DNA of 64,000 bases, taken from positions 62,001 through 126,000 of the forward strand of contig WNKV01000015.1 of NCBI GenBank assembly GCA_009720755.1, in the 5' to 3' direction. Positions 55,414 through 63,358 of the stretch are shown here, piece after piece. The notes beneath the pieces were generated by a model. It had not been told where the DNA came from. It was given only the letters and a program-made list of their open reading frames with translations, and did no database searches. Each line of letters starts with the position of its first letter. The stretch's first letter is position 1. The position numbers were made by a program, and so were the translations under genes. This stretch comes from Rhodoplanes serenus (lineage in GTDB: Bacteria > Pseudomonadota > Alphaproteobacteria > Rhizobiales > Xanthobacteraceae).

Positions 55414-55816
55414 TGCGCCTCCCACTTGGACGCGGCCGCTTTGCGCGGCTCTAGTCTGAGGGCACCATAGTGGGAGCGACGAATTGGCGCAATCCAACCA
55501 AAGACGCACCGCACAAGACGCGCCGCACAAGGAAGGCCGACGGCTACTGCGTCGGCCGCCGCGAGGGGGGGCGGCACGGCGTATGCGGCACGGCGTATGC
55601 GGCACGGCCTATGCGGCACGGTCTCTGCGGCACGGTGTATGCGGCACTTGGGCGCAAACGGCCCGGCGGCTTCGCCCTGGACGTGCCACATCGCGCCCCT
55701 ATATCGGACGACAGCGATCCGGGCCCCTCTGGCGGACCACCTGCCGCGATGTCGGATCTTTCACCTGCCCTCGTGCCGATCCATGCGATCGGACCGGCGG
55801 CATCTGGAGGATTGCG
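55414..55816. other. Divergent intergenic region between DUF485 and terC
   Basis: 403 bp holding the promoters of both divergent genes and a 14-bp tandem repeat (listed separately). A TTGG-N6-CCAA dyad at 55484-55497 is present 71 bp upstream of the DUF485 start. Open frames through the repeat give repetitive Arg/His/Gly/Cys peptides and are not regarded as genes. Confidence 0.5.
55572..55648 (+). repeat. 14-bp tandem repeat, five copies plus a partial
   Basis: The unit CGGCACGGCGTATG is repeated without gaps at 55572, 55586, 55600, 55614 and 55628, then a partial CGGCACT. Copies 1 and 2 are identical, copy 3 has one change, copies 4 and 5 have three and one. The invariant part is CGGCACGG. 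It lies about 170 bp upstream of terC. Slippage-prone repeats of this kind can vary in copy number between strains. Confidence 0.85.
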
Positions 55817-56935
55817 ATGGACCTGGTGCCCGGATTCGGACTCGATCTCGTGCCCGCTGCCCTGTTCACCGATCTGCTCGGCAAGCCGGCCTGGGCGTGG
55901 CTGATCTTTCTCGTCATCGTCGCGGCCCTGCTCGCCTTCGATCTCGGTATCCTGCACCGCAAGGCGCGCGAGATCAGCGCCCGCGAAAGCCTCGTCCTGT
56001 CGGCCGTCTACATCGCCGTCGCGCTGGTGTTCGGCGCCTGGGTGTGGGGCCAGATGGGCGCGGACTCCGGCATCGCCTATCTGACCGGCTTCTTCGTCGA
56101 GAAGACTTTGGCGCTCGACAACGTCTTCGTCATCTCGCTGATCTTCGCCACCCTGGCGGTGCCGCCGCATCTCCAGCACCGCGTGCTGTTCTACGGCATT
56201 CTCGGCGTCATCGTGCTGCGCGCCCTGATGATCGGGCTCGGCGCCGCCGTGGTGTCGCAGTTCGGCTGGGTGCTGTTCGTGTTCGGCGCCATCCTGATCG
56301 TCACCGGCATCAAGATGCTGGTGGTCGCCGAGAATCCCGCCGCCTGGGTCGACAACCGCCTGATGCGGACCGTGCAGGCGCGCCTGCGGGTGACGCGCGA
56401 GCTGCACGGCGACGCCTTCCTGGTGCGCCTGCCCGATCCGGCCGGAGGCGGCCGGCTGCTCTATGCGACGCCGCTGTTCGTCGCCCTGGTGCTGATCGAG
56501 TTCGCCGATCTCGTCTTCGCGGTCGACAGCGTGCCGGCGATCTTCGCCATCACCACCGACCCCTACATCGTCTACACGTCGAACATCTTCGCGGTGCTCG
56601 GCCTGCGCGCCCTGTACTTCGCGCTGGCCGCCAGCGTGCATCGCTTTCGCTATCTCAAATATGCGCTGTCGCTGGTGCTGGTGTTCATCGGGCTCAAGAT
56701 CTTCTGGAACCAGATCGTCGGCAAGCTCGATCCGCTGATCTCGCTCGGCGTCACCGTGACGCTCCTGGCTGGCGGCGTGCTGTTCTCGGTGTGGAAGACC
56801 GGCCGCGACCGCACCACCGGCGACGCCGTGGCGGATGCACCGCGCACCACGCTGCTGGCGCCGCTGTTCACGACGGCGCCGCGTCACGAGGCCGGCCCGG
56901 CCGCCGCGCCGGACACCGGCGCCCATCGGAGCTGA
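55817..56935 (+). CDS. TerC-family membrane protein
   Basis: A 372-residue integral membrane protein of the TerC/Alx family, linked to tellurite resistance and, in recent work, to Mn2+ homeostasis. About nine membrane helices are visible. Diagnostic motifs are FVEKTLALDNVFVISLIFAT and, in the second half, LIEFADLVFAVDSVPAIFAI (the paired acidic N/D motifs in helices) followed by RALYFALAASVHRFRYLKYA. The ATG at 55817 follows CTGGAGG. Homology starts here, and the longer upstream frame runs through the tandem repeat. Confidence 0.93.
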   Translation: MDLVPGFGLDLVPAALFTDLLGKPAWAWLIFLVIVAALLAFDLGILHRKAREISARESLVLSAVYIAVALVFGAWVWGQMGADSGIAYLTGFFVEKTLALDNVFVISLIFATLAVPPHLQHRVLFYGILGVIVLRALMIGLGAAVVSQFGWVLFVFGAILIVTGIKMLVVAENPAAWVDNRLMRTVQARLRVTRELHGDAFLVRLPDPAGGGRLLYATPLFVALVLIEFADLVFAVDSVPAIFAITTDPYIVYTSNIFAVLGLRALYFALAASVHRFRYLKYALSLVLVFIGLKIFWNQIVGKLDPLISLGVTVTLLAGGVLFSVWKTGRDRTTGDAVADAPRTTLLAPLFTTAPRHEAGPAAAPDTGAHRS

Positions 56936-56976
56936 TGGTCAACCTCCCGCCATTCATCGCAACAGGAGAACCCACG

Positions 56977-57309
56977 ATGACCGCTCACGTCACCCTCGTT
57001 CCCCGCGCCTCCGAAGGCGCCGCCGGATGGTGTGTCGAGGCCGACACCGCCGACAGCATCGTGGCGCGTCGCAACGCGCTCGCCGCCCTGTGGGCGGCCC
57101 GGCTGATGCGCCTGCCCGCGGATGATGCGGCCAGCTACGCGGCCGAGGTGCACGCCGCCGACTTCACCAGCCCGGGCAGCGACGATGTCGTCCACAAGCT
57201 CTGGTACGACCTCAACCGCGCCGGCGTTCCGGCGACCCCCCAGGCGGTGCGCGAGGCGCTCTCGCGCTGCCATCGCGAGGCGCTGGCCCAGGTCGGCGCC
57301 ACCGACTGA
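56977..57309 (+). CDS. DUF1476 / ATP synthase zeta-inhibitor-like protein, copy 1
   Basis: A 110-residue protein resembling the DUF1476 family, whose Paracoccus member is the zeta subunit that inhibits F1-ATPase. Matching elements are ARRNALAALWAARLMRLPAD (family: ARRNKLLGLWAAEKLGL), YAAEVHAADFTSPGSDDVVH and the C-terminal helix region VREALSRCHREALAQV. The N-terminal segment that carries the inhibitory part in zeta (usually FDEREKAFEAKFAHDEEL-like) is replaced by MTAHVTLVPRASEGAAGWCV. It therefore may not inhibit in the same way. AGGAG lies 8 nt before the ATG. A second copy follows 32 bp downstream. Confidence 0.75.
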   Translation: MTAHVTLVPRASEGAAGWCVEADTADSIVARRNALAALWAARLMRLPADDAASYAAEVHAADFTSPGSDDVVHKLWYDLNRAGVPATPQAVREALSRCHREALAQVGATD

Positions 57310-57341
57310 GCCGCGCCACCCCAAGATTTCACGAGGACCCC

Positions 57342-57779
57342 ATGACCACCACTGTCGCCCCCACCACTGTCGCCGGCACGACCATCGCCGCCGCCGCGCC
57401 GCCCCTCGATTACGTCGACGCCGGTTCTGATTGCGCCGCGCACGACGCCGAGATCGTCGGCCGGAATGTCCTGTTCGGCCTGTGGGCGGGCCGCCGCCTC
57501 GGGCTCGGCGGCGAGGCGCTCGAGCTGTATGCGTGGGCCGTGCATCTCGCCGACCGCGCCGCGCCCGGCCACGACGACATGATCGCCAAGGTGGCGCGCG
57601 ACCTCGCCGCCCGTGGCCGCGCTCTCGACGATCGTCGGCTGCGCGATGCCCTGCACGACATGCGGCTACGCGCCCGCCTGGATCTCGCCCGCCTCGACCT
57701 CGCCGGCCTCGGTCTCACGCGGTGTGCACCCGCCGGTGTCGCCGCGGCGCTGGCCGGGCCGTGCGCCGGCCACGCCTGA
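57342..57779 (+). CDS. DUF1476 / ATP synthase zeta-inhibitor-like protein, copy 2
   Basis: A 145-residue protein related to the preceding one. The core is recognisable: RNVLFGLWAGRRLGLGGEAL, YAWAVHLADRAAPGHDDMIA and LDDRRLRDALHDMRLRA. It has a low-complexity Thr/Ala/Val N-terminus (MTTTVAPTTVAGTTIAAAAP) and a Leu/Ala-rich C-terminal extension after residue 112. Like copy 1 it lacks the canonical zeta N-terminal inhibitory segment. The two are probably products of an old tandem duplication. GAGGACC precedes the ATG; 16 bp separate it from the next gene. Confidence 0.68.
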   Translation: MTTTVAPTTVAGTTIAAAAPPLDYVDAGSDCAAHDAEIVGRNVLFGLWAGRRLGLGGEALELYAWAVHLADRAAPGHDDMIAKVARDLAARGRALDDRRLRDALHDMRLRARLDLARLDLAGLGLTRCAPAGVAAALAGPCAGHA

Positions 57780-57795
57780 CCGGAAGGACCTGCCG

Positions 57796-58689
57796 ATGAT
57801 CGACGTCAACAAGATCCTCACCGCCGTGCTGGCCGGCGCCGCGCCGGGCCAGGGCGGCTTCGGAGCACCCGCCTCCTCGCCGGCGCGCGAGGGCGGGAGC
57901 TTCCTTCAACGCGGCCGCGGCCTGCCGCCCTCCAGCCTCGGTGCCGGCACGGCTCCGGCGGGACCGGCGGGCGGCCTCGACCTCGCCGCCCTCGGCCGGC
58001 AGCTCGCCGGCGGTGGCGGTGGCGGCGGTCTCGGCGATCTGCTGTCGCGCAATGCCGGGATGCTGGGCGCCGGTGGCCTCGCGGGCGGCCTCGCCGGGGT
58101 GCTGCTCGGCTCCAAGCATGCGCGCAAATATGCCGGCACCGCCCTTCAGGTCGGAGCCGCCGCGGTGCTCGGCGGCCTCGCCTACAAGGCGTATCAGGAC
58201 TACCGCGCCGGCCGCCCGGTCGTGCCGCAGGGCGTCGCCGACACGCTCGGCCAGCTTTTGGGCGGCGCCAGCGGGGCGACGGGTGGGGCTGCCGGTGCGC
58301 CTGCCGCGACCCCCGCCGGACAGGTCGAGGCGGAGCGGGCCGGCCTGCTGCTGCTGCGGGCCATGATCGGCGCCGCCATGGCGGACGGCCGCATCGACGA
58401 GGCGGAGCGGATGCGGCTGGTCGAGCGGGTGGAGGCGAGCGCCTTGTCCGAGGACGAGCGGCTGGTGCTGGAGGCGATGATCGCCAAGCCTGATACGCCG
58501 GGCTCCCTCGCGGCGGATGCGCGCGGCCCGGAGGAGGCGGCCCAGATCTATCTCGCCGCCTATGTGGCGATCGATGCCGACACGCCGGCCGAGCGGGCCT
58601 GGCTCGACGACCTGGCGGCCCGGTTGCGGATCGATCCGGCGCTGCGGCGCCATCTCGAGGCGGCCGGCGACGGCGCTCCGGCGGCCTGA
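57796..58689 (+). CDS. DUF533 / TerB-like protein
   Basis: A 297-residue protein with an N-terminal MIDVNKILTAVLAGAAPGQG typical of DUF533 and long Gly/Ala/Pro-rich low-complexity stretches. A hydrophobic segment follows (LGAGGLAGGLAGVLLGSKHA), and a C-terminal TerB-like all-helical domain of about 120 residues carries MIGAAMADGRIDEAERMRLV, the metal-site-like helix pattern of tellurite-resistance TerB. E. coli YebE is a relative. The role is unknown; linkage to the TerC-like gene in the same direction supports a stress or metal function. Start ATG 57796 after GGAAGGACC. Confidence 0.88.
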   Translation: MIDVNKILTAVLAGAAPGQGGFGAPASSPAREGGSFLQRGRGLPPSSLGAGTAPAGPAGGLDLAALGRQLAGGGGGGGLGDLLSRNAGMLGAGGLAGGLAGVLLGSKHARKYAGTALQVGAAAVLGGLAYKAYQDYRAGRPVVPQGVADTLGQLLGGASGATGGAAGAPAATPAGQVEAERAGLLLLRAMIGAAMADGRIDEAERMRLVERVEASALSEDERLVLEAMIAKPDTPGSLAADARGPEEAAQIYLAAYVAIDADTPAERAWLDDLAARLRIDPALRRHLEAAGDGAPAA

Positions 58690-58720
58690 CGGCTCGTCGC
58701 CCGCGCGGCGGCCGCGATGC

Positions 58721-59374
58721 CTATCGGGCGGGCAGGCCGGTCACCGATCGGTGCGCGTAGGTGGCCCAGCTCGGCGCCCATTGGGCGTCGGCCTGATCGC
58801 CGAAGCTCGTCCAGCCGGGGCGCAGCCCGCGGGCGAACAGCTCGAGATAGGGGCCGGGCGAGCACGCCTCGATCACGGCGTACTGCTCGTCCGGCTTGCG
58901 CGAGTGCTCGCGCTTGCGGGTGGCGATCAGGTTCACCTGCCGGCGCCCCGGCGCCAGGGTGCGGGCATGGCGGCCGCGCACCCCGAACAGCAGCAGCTCG
59001 GTGACGTTGCGGAAGTAGAAGCCGACGCCACGGCCATCCGAGCCGCCGTCCTTGCGCACCTTGTGCCAGACGATGTTGGCCTTGTAGGCGAAGCCCCAGG
59101 CGGCGAGCACCGCCAGCCCCTCGGGCAGCAGCGCGTTGGGCACCCAGAGATACAGATGCGCGGTCGGCAATGTCAGCGCGGCGACCGGCAGGCCGGCGAT
59201 CTCCGGCAGCGTCAGCGTGCCGTAGCGGGTGAGGCGCCGGTGCTCGGGCGCCATCTTGCCGGTGCGGTTGACGAACTGCCACGGCGGATCGGCCAGCACG
59301 GTGGCGAAGCGGCGCGCACCCGCGAGCGCCGCGAGCGCGTGGGCGGCAGCCTCGGCAATCGGAGCAGCGGACAT
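58721..59374 (-). CDS. MT-A70 family adenine methyltransferase (orphan)
   Basis: A 217-residue S-adenosylmethionine-dependent N6-adenine methyltransferase of the MT-A70 fold. The catalytic motif DPPW occurs in ATVLADPPWQFVN (residues 29-32). Further family features are HLYLWVPNALLPEGLAVLAA, NIVWHKVRKDGG, GFYFRNVTELLLFGVRG and REHSRKPDEQYAVIEACSPG. Bacterial members are often phage- or island-borne and act on DNA. There is no restriction enzyme or phage gene nearby, so it is an orphan. GAGG lies 6 nt before the ATG at 59374. Confidence 0.92.
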   Translation of the reverse strand: MSAAPIAEAAAHALAALAGARRFATVLADPPWQFVNRTGKMAPEHRRLTRYGTLTLPEIAGLPVAALTLPTAHLYLWVPNALLPEGLAVLAAWGFAYKANIVWHKVRKDGGSDGRGVGFYFRNVTELLLFGVRGRHARTLAPGRRQVNLIATRKREHSRKPDEQYAVIEACSPGPYLELFARGLRPGWTSFGDQADAQWAPSWATYAHRSVTGLPAR

Positions 59375-59583
59375 CCGAGACCTCGGAGTCGGCGCGCGAC
59401 GGCATCGCCGGCCCGTCGGCACGGTCACGCGACGCCGGCTGCCACCGTCATACCTCGCTGGCCGGGAGATCCGCCAGTCGTGGGCGGCCCACGACCGGAC
59501 CGAGCGCGTACGAACGGAATAGCCCTGGACCGAGACCTCCGGTAGAAAGGTGGGCGATAGCCCATCTCCCGAGGCAGGTGCCG

Positions 59584-59994
59584 ATGTCGTGTGGCTCCCT
59601 GATTCGAAACGCCCTGCTGTTCTGGTTCATCCTATTCGCCATCGCGTTCGCCAATGGCGCCTTGCGCGAGCTGGTGCTGGTGCCGCTGATCGGCCCGACC
59701 GCACTGCCGGTCTCCGGCGTCACCGGCATTCTGCTGATGGGGGTGGCGATCGCGCTGTTCGTCCGCGCCGCAAAGCCGCCGTTCGGGGCCGCGTTCGCGA
59801 TCGGGGCGCTTTGGCTGGTGCTGACACTGGCGGCCGAGATGGTTCTGGTGGTGGCGAGCGGCAAGCCGGTCCGGGTGGTCGCCGAGGCGTTCTCGTCGAC
59901 CGCCGTCGCCGATGGCGACCTGTTCGCTCCGCTCGTCGTGTTCGTCGCCCTGTCGCCGCCGCTGTTCTCGCTGCTGCGGCGGCCGCTGCACTGA
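59584..59994 (+). CDS. Small integral membrane protein, unknown function
   Basis: A 136-residue protein made almost wholly of four hydrophobic helices (NALLFWFILFAIAFANGALR, SGVTGILLMGVAIALFVRAA, FGAAFAIGALWLVLTLAAEM, APLVVFVALSPPLFSLL). A Glu and Arg in the first and third helix regions may be functional. ATG 59584 is used (GAGGCAGG upstream); GTG 59578 is an alternative. Divergent from the methyltransferase. No family is recognised. Confidence 0.72.
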   Translation: MSCGSLIRNALLFWFILFAIAFANGALRELVLVPLIGPTALPVSGVTGILLMGVAIALFVRAAKPPFGAAFAIGALWLVLTLAAEMVLVVASGKPVRVVAEAFSSTAVADGDLFAPLVVFVALSPPLFSLLRRPLH

Positions 59995-60094
59995 GCTGCG
60001 GACGAGTCGACCGGCCGCCTCGATCGGGCCTCACTCGGCCGGCAAAAGCCGCTATGATCCCCCGAATCTTTTGTATCGGAGTATCGAGGCACCC

Positions 60095-60925
60095 ATGATG
60101 GATCGCTTCACGCGCGGGCTGCTGGTCGGCCTGCTTGCCGTCCCGTCCGCGGCCCTGGCGCAGGGGCAGGCGCCCCTCCAGGATCGTTGGCCGGCCCCCA
60201 CCCAGCAGATGGAGCAGCGCGCCCCTGCGGCGACCGATGCGCCGGCCGAGCCGGCCGCGAAGCCGCGCCCGCAGCGTCGGCCGCAGGCTCAGGCACCCGC
60301 CCAGGCACCGGAGGGGGGCGGCGAAGCGGCTCCCGCGGCCGCTCCGGCCCGGCGTGCCGCCGGGGGCGCCAAGCCGGCGGCCGCCTCTCAGCGGGCGATC
60401 GCCTGCTCGGGGCCGTTCGCCAAGTCGGCCACCCACCTGTCGCTCGCCTCGGCGTTCGATTCGAAGAACATCACCTTCACCGAGGTGGACGGCGGCCCCG
60501 ATGGGTCGAAGCTCAATGCTTCGGTGCTGTTCCCGGACGACCCGCAGCGGCGCCTTGAGGTGCTGTGGAAGGACGAGGGCGAGCGCGCCAACATCAACGT
60601 CATCGTGGTCGCCGGCCAGTCCACCTGGACGGCCCCGAAGGGCCTCAAGCTCGGCATGCCGCTCGCCGCGGTCGAGAAGCTCAACGGCAAGCCGTTCAAG
60701 CTCCAGGGCTTCGATCAGGACTCCGGCGGCAACGTGGTGGACTGGCAGGGCGGCGCCCTGGCGTCGCTGCCGGGCGGCTGCAACGTGACGCTGCGGTTCG
60801 TTCCCGGCCCCAAGGTGACGGACGAGGCCAAGGCACAGGCGACCGGCGAGGGGCTGGTCTCGTCGGCCGCCACCGTCAAGGCGGTGAAGCCCGTCGTCGC
60901 CGAGATCCTGCTCGGCTATCCCTGA
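60095..60925 (+). CDS. Secreted protein of unknown function
   Basis: A 276-residue exported protein. A signal peptide (MMDRFTRGLLVGLLAVPSAA, cleavage near LAQG) is followed by a Pro/Ala/Gln-rich linker of about 90 residues. The C-terminal domain of about 150 residues begins AIACSGPFAKSATHLSLASA and contains LKLGMPLAAVEKLNGKPFKL and DWQGGALASLPGGCNVTLRF. The two cysteines could form a disulfide. Similar domains are found in conserved secreted proteins of Hyphomicrobiales with no assigned role. ATG 60095 has GAGG 5 nt upstream, ATG 60098 8 nt. Confidence 0.8.
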   Translation: MMDRFTRGLLVGLLAVPSAALAQGQAPLQDRWPAPTQQMEQRAPAATDAPAEPAAKPRPQRRPQAQAPAQAPEGGGEAAPAAAPARRAAGGAKPAAASQRAIACSGPFAKSATHLSLASAFDSKNITFTEVDGGPDGSKLNASVLFPDDPQRRLEVLWKDEGERANINVIVVAGQSTWTAPKGLKLGMPLAAVEKLNGKPFKLQGFDQDSGGNVVDWQGGALASLPGGCNVTLRFVPGPKVTDEAKAQATGEGLVSSAATVKAVKPVVAEILLGYP

Positions 60926-60943
60926 GCATCGAGACGTAACGGC

Positions 60944-60968
60944 GGCGCCGGCCACCCGGGCCGGCGCC
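60944..60968. terminator. Bidirectional hairpin between convergent genes
   Basis: A perfect 10-bp stem GGCGCCGGCC/GGCCGGCGCC (60944-60953 with 60959-60968) and a 5-nt loop lie between two genes that face each other, 18 bp and 32 bp from their stops. It lacks a clear T-run on either side. Confidence 0.6.
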
Positions 60969-61000
60969 ACGCGCGGAGCGCCGGCGGCCCGATCAGAATG

Positions 61001-61585
61001 TCAGGCCGGCCGTGGCACCGTCGTGGAGGCGGCGCCGGCACGTCCGCTGGCGCTCAGCGGCGACGTCGTCGGCGCGGTCGCCGTCCGGCCGACCGAGGCG
61101 AACGGCCCCGAGCGGGCGGCCTGGAGGGCGGCGCGGGCGCGGGCCGCCGTGTCGCCGTCCTTCGGCACCGCCGCGTAGTCGCCACGCAGGGCCTTGAGGG
61201 CGTTGCGCTCGACATCGATCTCGCGGGCGGTGCGGAAGCCCATGCGGCGCATCACCGGCAGCGGCGGGCACCAGCCCTGGGTCGCATGCTGGAGCAGGAA
61301 GCCGCCGACCAGCGCCGGCAGCGCCACCCAGCCGCCGCCGCGCGTCAGCGCCAGCAGCGAGCCGGCGAGCCCGACCGCGGCCGCGTTGGCCTGAAGGGCG
61401 CGCTCGATATCCCATTCGGCATCGAGGCTGCGCAGCCGCAGCGGGATCTCCTCCTGATGCTCGGCGTAGTACAGCACGTTGCGCTCGATCTGGCGGTCGA
61501 TGGCGTCGTTGATCTCGGCGTCGGTCATGCGGCGCACGCGCTGCGGCGTGCCGGGAAGCGTCGGGGGATTGGGGCGCTGCGTCAT
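61001..61585 (-). CDS. Membrane protein with DUF2892-like hydrophobic hairpin
   Basis: A 194-residue protein. The N-terminal half is charged and helical (MTDAEINDAIDRQIERNVLY and EEIPLRLRSLDAEWDIERAL). A hydrophobic hairpin follows (ANAAAVGLAGSLLALTRGGG and WVALPALVGGFLLQHATQGW), with CPPLPVMRRMGFRTAREIDV after it. This order (RALQ-x-NAA-x-GL-x-GS, then HA-x-QGWCP-x-LP-x-RR-x-G-x-RT) is that of YgaP-like inner-membrane DUF2892 domains, here fused to a longer N-terminus and a disordered tail. No rhodanese domain is present. ATG 61585 is the likely start. Confidence 0.8.
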   Translation of the reverse strand: MTQRPNPPTLPGTPQRVRRMTDAEINDAIDRQIERNVLYYAEHQEEIPLRLRSLDAEWDIERALQANAAAVGLAGSLLALTRGGGWVALPALVGGFLLQHATQGWCPPLPVMRRMGFRTAREIDVERNALKALRGDYAAVPKDGDTAARARAALQAARSGPFASVGRTATAPTTSPLSASGRAGAASTTVPRPA

Positions 61586-61702
61586 CGGGGGTCCGGCTCG
61601 AAGGCTGTCATAAGGTGGAAACGATGAGGAGACGGTGTCGCGGCGGATCGTGATCCGCCGCGACATGATCCGCCGGCTGTGCGGCGACGATGGTCCGCCA
61701 CG

Positions 61703-62530
61703 TCAGCGGACGATGTCGGCCACCACCGTGTTGGTGCCCGGCTCGACCAGCAGGACGCGGCCGTCGACGACGGCGTACTCGTAGCCGCGGGTCTCCGGCA
61801 CCTGCATGACGACCTGGCGCGGCATCGGCGCCACCGTCACGGTCTCGGGCAGCACCGAGCCGACCGTGTAGGTGATTGGCCGCGCCACCGGCGCCGCCGC
61901 CCAGCCGCTGTAGCCGGGCGCCCAGCCGGTGCTGCTCCAGCCGGAGCCGTAGCCCGGCGTCACGGTGGCGAGCGCCGCCGGATCGTAGGTCTGCTCCTGC
62001 ACCAGCGTGCGATAGACCGTGGTGCGCTGCGTCGGGGCGAGCGCTATCGGCGCGGCACTGACGCGGCGCGTCACCGTCCGGCTGCGCGTGGTGCGGACCG
62101 GCTCGGGCTCGACCGCGCGGGCCATGATCGGCGGCGTTCCCCGCCGCACGGTGCGCACCGCCGGCCGCACCGGCTCCTCGTCTTCGATCACCACGGTGCG
62201 GGTCGTCGTGGTGGTGACGGGCTCGCCATAAGGACGGACCGCGATGCTGCCGCCCACCGGCGCGGCCGGTACGGGTGCGGGCTGCACCCAGCTGCGCGTG
62301 TAGACCTCGCCGGACGGGCCGTAGGTCGGGAACACCGGCACCGTCGACACCACCGGCGCCGCCATCGACTGCAACGGCCGCCGCGTGACCGTGATGCCGT
62401 CGGGGCCGCGGGTGATCAGGGTCTCGACCGGCTCTTGCGACACCTCGCGGGAGATGACGGTCTGGGCGTTCGCAAGCGCGGTGCCGGACAGGAGCGCCAG
62501 GCCGACGGCGACGAGACGGGTGGGGGTCAT
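61703..62530 (-). CDS. Secreted DUF1236-containing protein
   Basis: A 275-residue exported protein. The signal peptide is MTPTRLVAVGLALLSGTALA, and the mature part is Val/Thr/Pro/Arg-rich with several low-complexity Thr/Arg stretches. The C-terminal 25 residues match the short DUF1236 motif (YEYAVVDGRVLLVEPGTNTV). DUF1236 proteins are abundant in Bradyrhizobium-type genomes, are exported, and have no known activity. GGAGAGACC precedes the ATG at 62530. Another DUF1236 protein is encoded at the right edge of the window. Confidence 0.82.
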   Translation of the reverse strand: MTPTRLVAVGLALLSGTALANAQTVISREVSQEPVETLITRGPDGITVTRRPLQSMAAPVVSTVPVFPTYGPSGEVYTRSWVQPAPVPAAPVGGSIAVRPYGEPVTTTTTRTVVIEDEEPVRPAVRTVRRGTPPIMARAVEPEPVRTTRSRTVTRRVSAAPIALAPTQRTTVYRTLVQEQTYDPAALATVTPGYGSGWSSTGWAPGYSGWAAAPVARPITYTVGSVLPETVTVAPMPRQVVMQVPETRGYEYAVVDGRVLLVEPGTNTVVADIVR

Positions 62531-62838
62531 GCGGTCTCTCCGTGCTGAAGACACTGCACCCGAAACGCCGCCGTGCGGTTGCCGTTCCGGCGTACCGTCA
62601 CACGCCTGCGTGAGCGGCGGGCCGGCGCCGGGGCCGCGATTCACGATCGATTCAGGAATGCGACGAGGGTCGGGCGGCGGCGGGGCGAGCCTGCCGCACC
62701 AGCGTCGCGACCCGGCCCCATTGGGCTGGTGAGATGGCGGGGTTGCACGCTCGCATCGCCCCGGGGGACCGCCTCGGCGGGCGGGACGATGCCGGCGCGC
62801 AGCGGGGGACCCGATCGATCAGAAGGAGTACGGGGAGT

Positions 62839-63231
62839 ATGACCTTGACCAGCACCCAGGCGGTCCAAGACGACGTCGATGCCGTCGCCACCTCGTTCGA
62901 GGGCGAGATCCGCGAGTTCGTGCGTCGTGACTTCACGCCGGCGCGCCGCAACACCGACGCCGGCTCGGGCGAGTTCGCCGCCAGCAACATCTCGACGCTG
63001 GTGCAACGGGTGGCGGGCACCTCGCTCGCCGAGATCGACAACCTGATCGGCGAGTTGCAGACGCTGCGCGACTACATCGCCAGCGAAGGGGAGCGCGTCC
63101 AGCGCGAGCTCGCCGGCTACGCCCAGCTCAACCAGGCCGCCATGCAGTCGACCCGCATCATCGCCGACAGCATGTCGAAGTGGAAAACCCACGTCGACGA
63201 CACCAAGACCGAGATCGCGCCGCGGGCGTGA
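62839..63231 (+). CDS. Small helical protein of unknown function
   Basis: A 130-residue, mostly helical, soluble protein. Visible segments are VQDDVDAVATSFEGEIREFV, ISTLVQRVAGTSLAEIDNLI and LQTLRDYIASEGERVQRELA, rich in heptad-like hydrophobic spacing and so probably coiled coil. No enzyme motif is present. GGGAG precedes the ATG by a few bases. Such proteins occur widely in Hyphomicrobiales; the function is unknown. Confidence 0.78.
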   Translation: MTLTSTQAVQDDVDAVATSFEGEIREFVRRDFTPARRNTDAGSGEFAASNISTLVQRVAGTSLAEIDNLIGELQTLRDYIASEGERVQRELAGYAQLNQAAMQSTRIIADSMSKWKTHVDDTKTEIAPRA

Positions 63232-63279
63232 GATCTTCGAGCAAGCTGCGGCTGCCGAACTGCCGCTACGTCGTGCGTG

Positions 63280-63303
63280 ATGGCCGGGCTCCGTCCCGGC
63301 CAT
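63280..63303. terminator. Hairpin between convergent genes
   Basis: ATGGCCGGG/CCCGGCCAT (63280-63288 with 63295-63303), 6-nt loop, lies between the helical protein gene and the convergent DUF3072 gene. It has no marked T-run, so it may act in either direction or be a dispersed palindrome. Confidence 0.5.
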
Positions 63304-63358
63304 TCGCGTTCGTGCCGCGGGGTGCCCGGAGTCGCGCCGCCAGGCTCGGTGTCTCGCG

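Noticed and set aside
55484-55497. TTGGCGCAATCCAA as a fourth FixK/FNR box upstream of DUF485-actP
   Set aside because: It is a clean TTGG-N6-CCAA dyad but lacks the A and T at the fourth and eleventh positions that FNR/FixK sites require.
55561-55660. Short-repeat CRISPR-like array or repetitive peptide gene
   Set aside because: The repeats are directly adjacent without spacers, and the frames through them have no ribosome site or family match.
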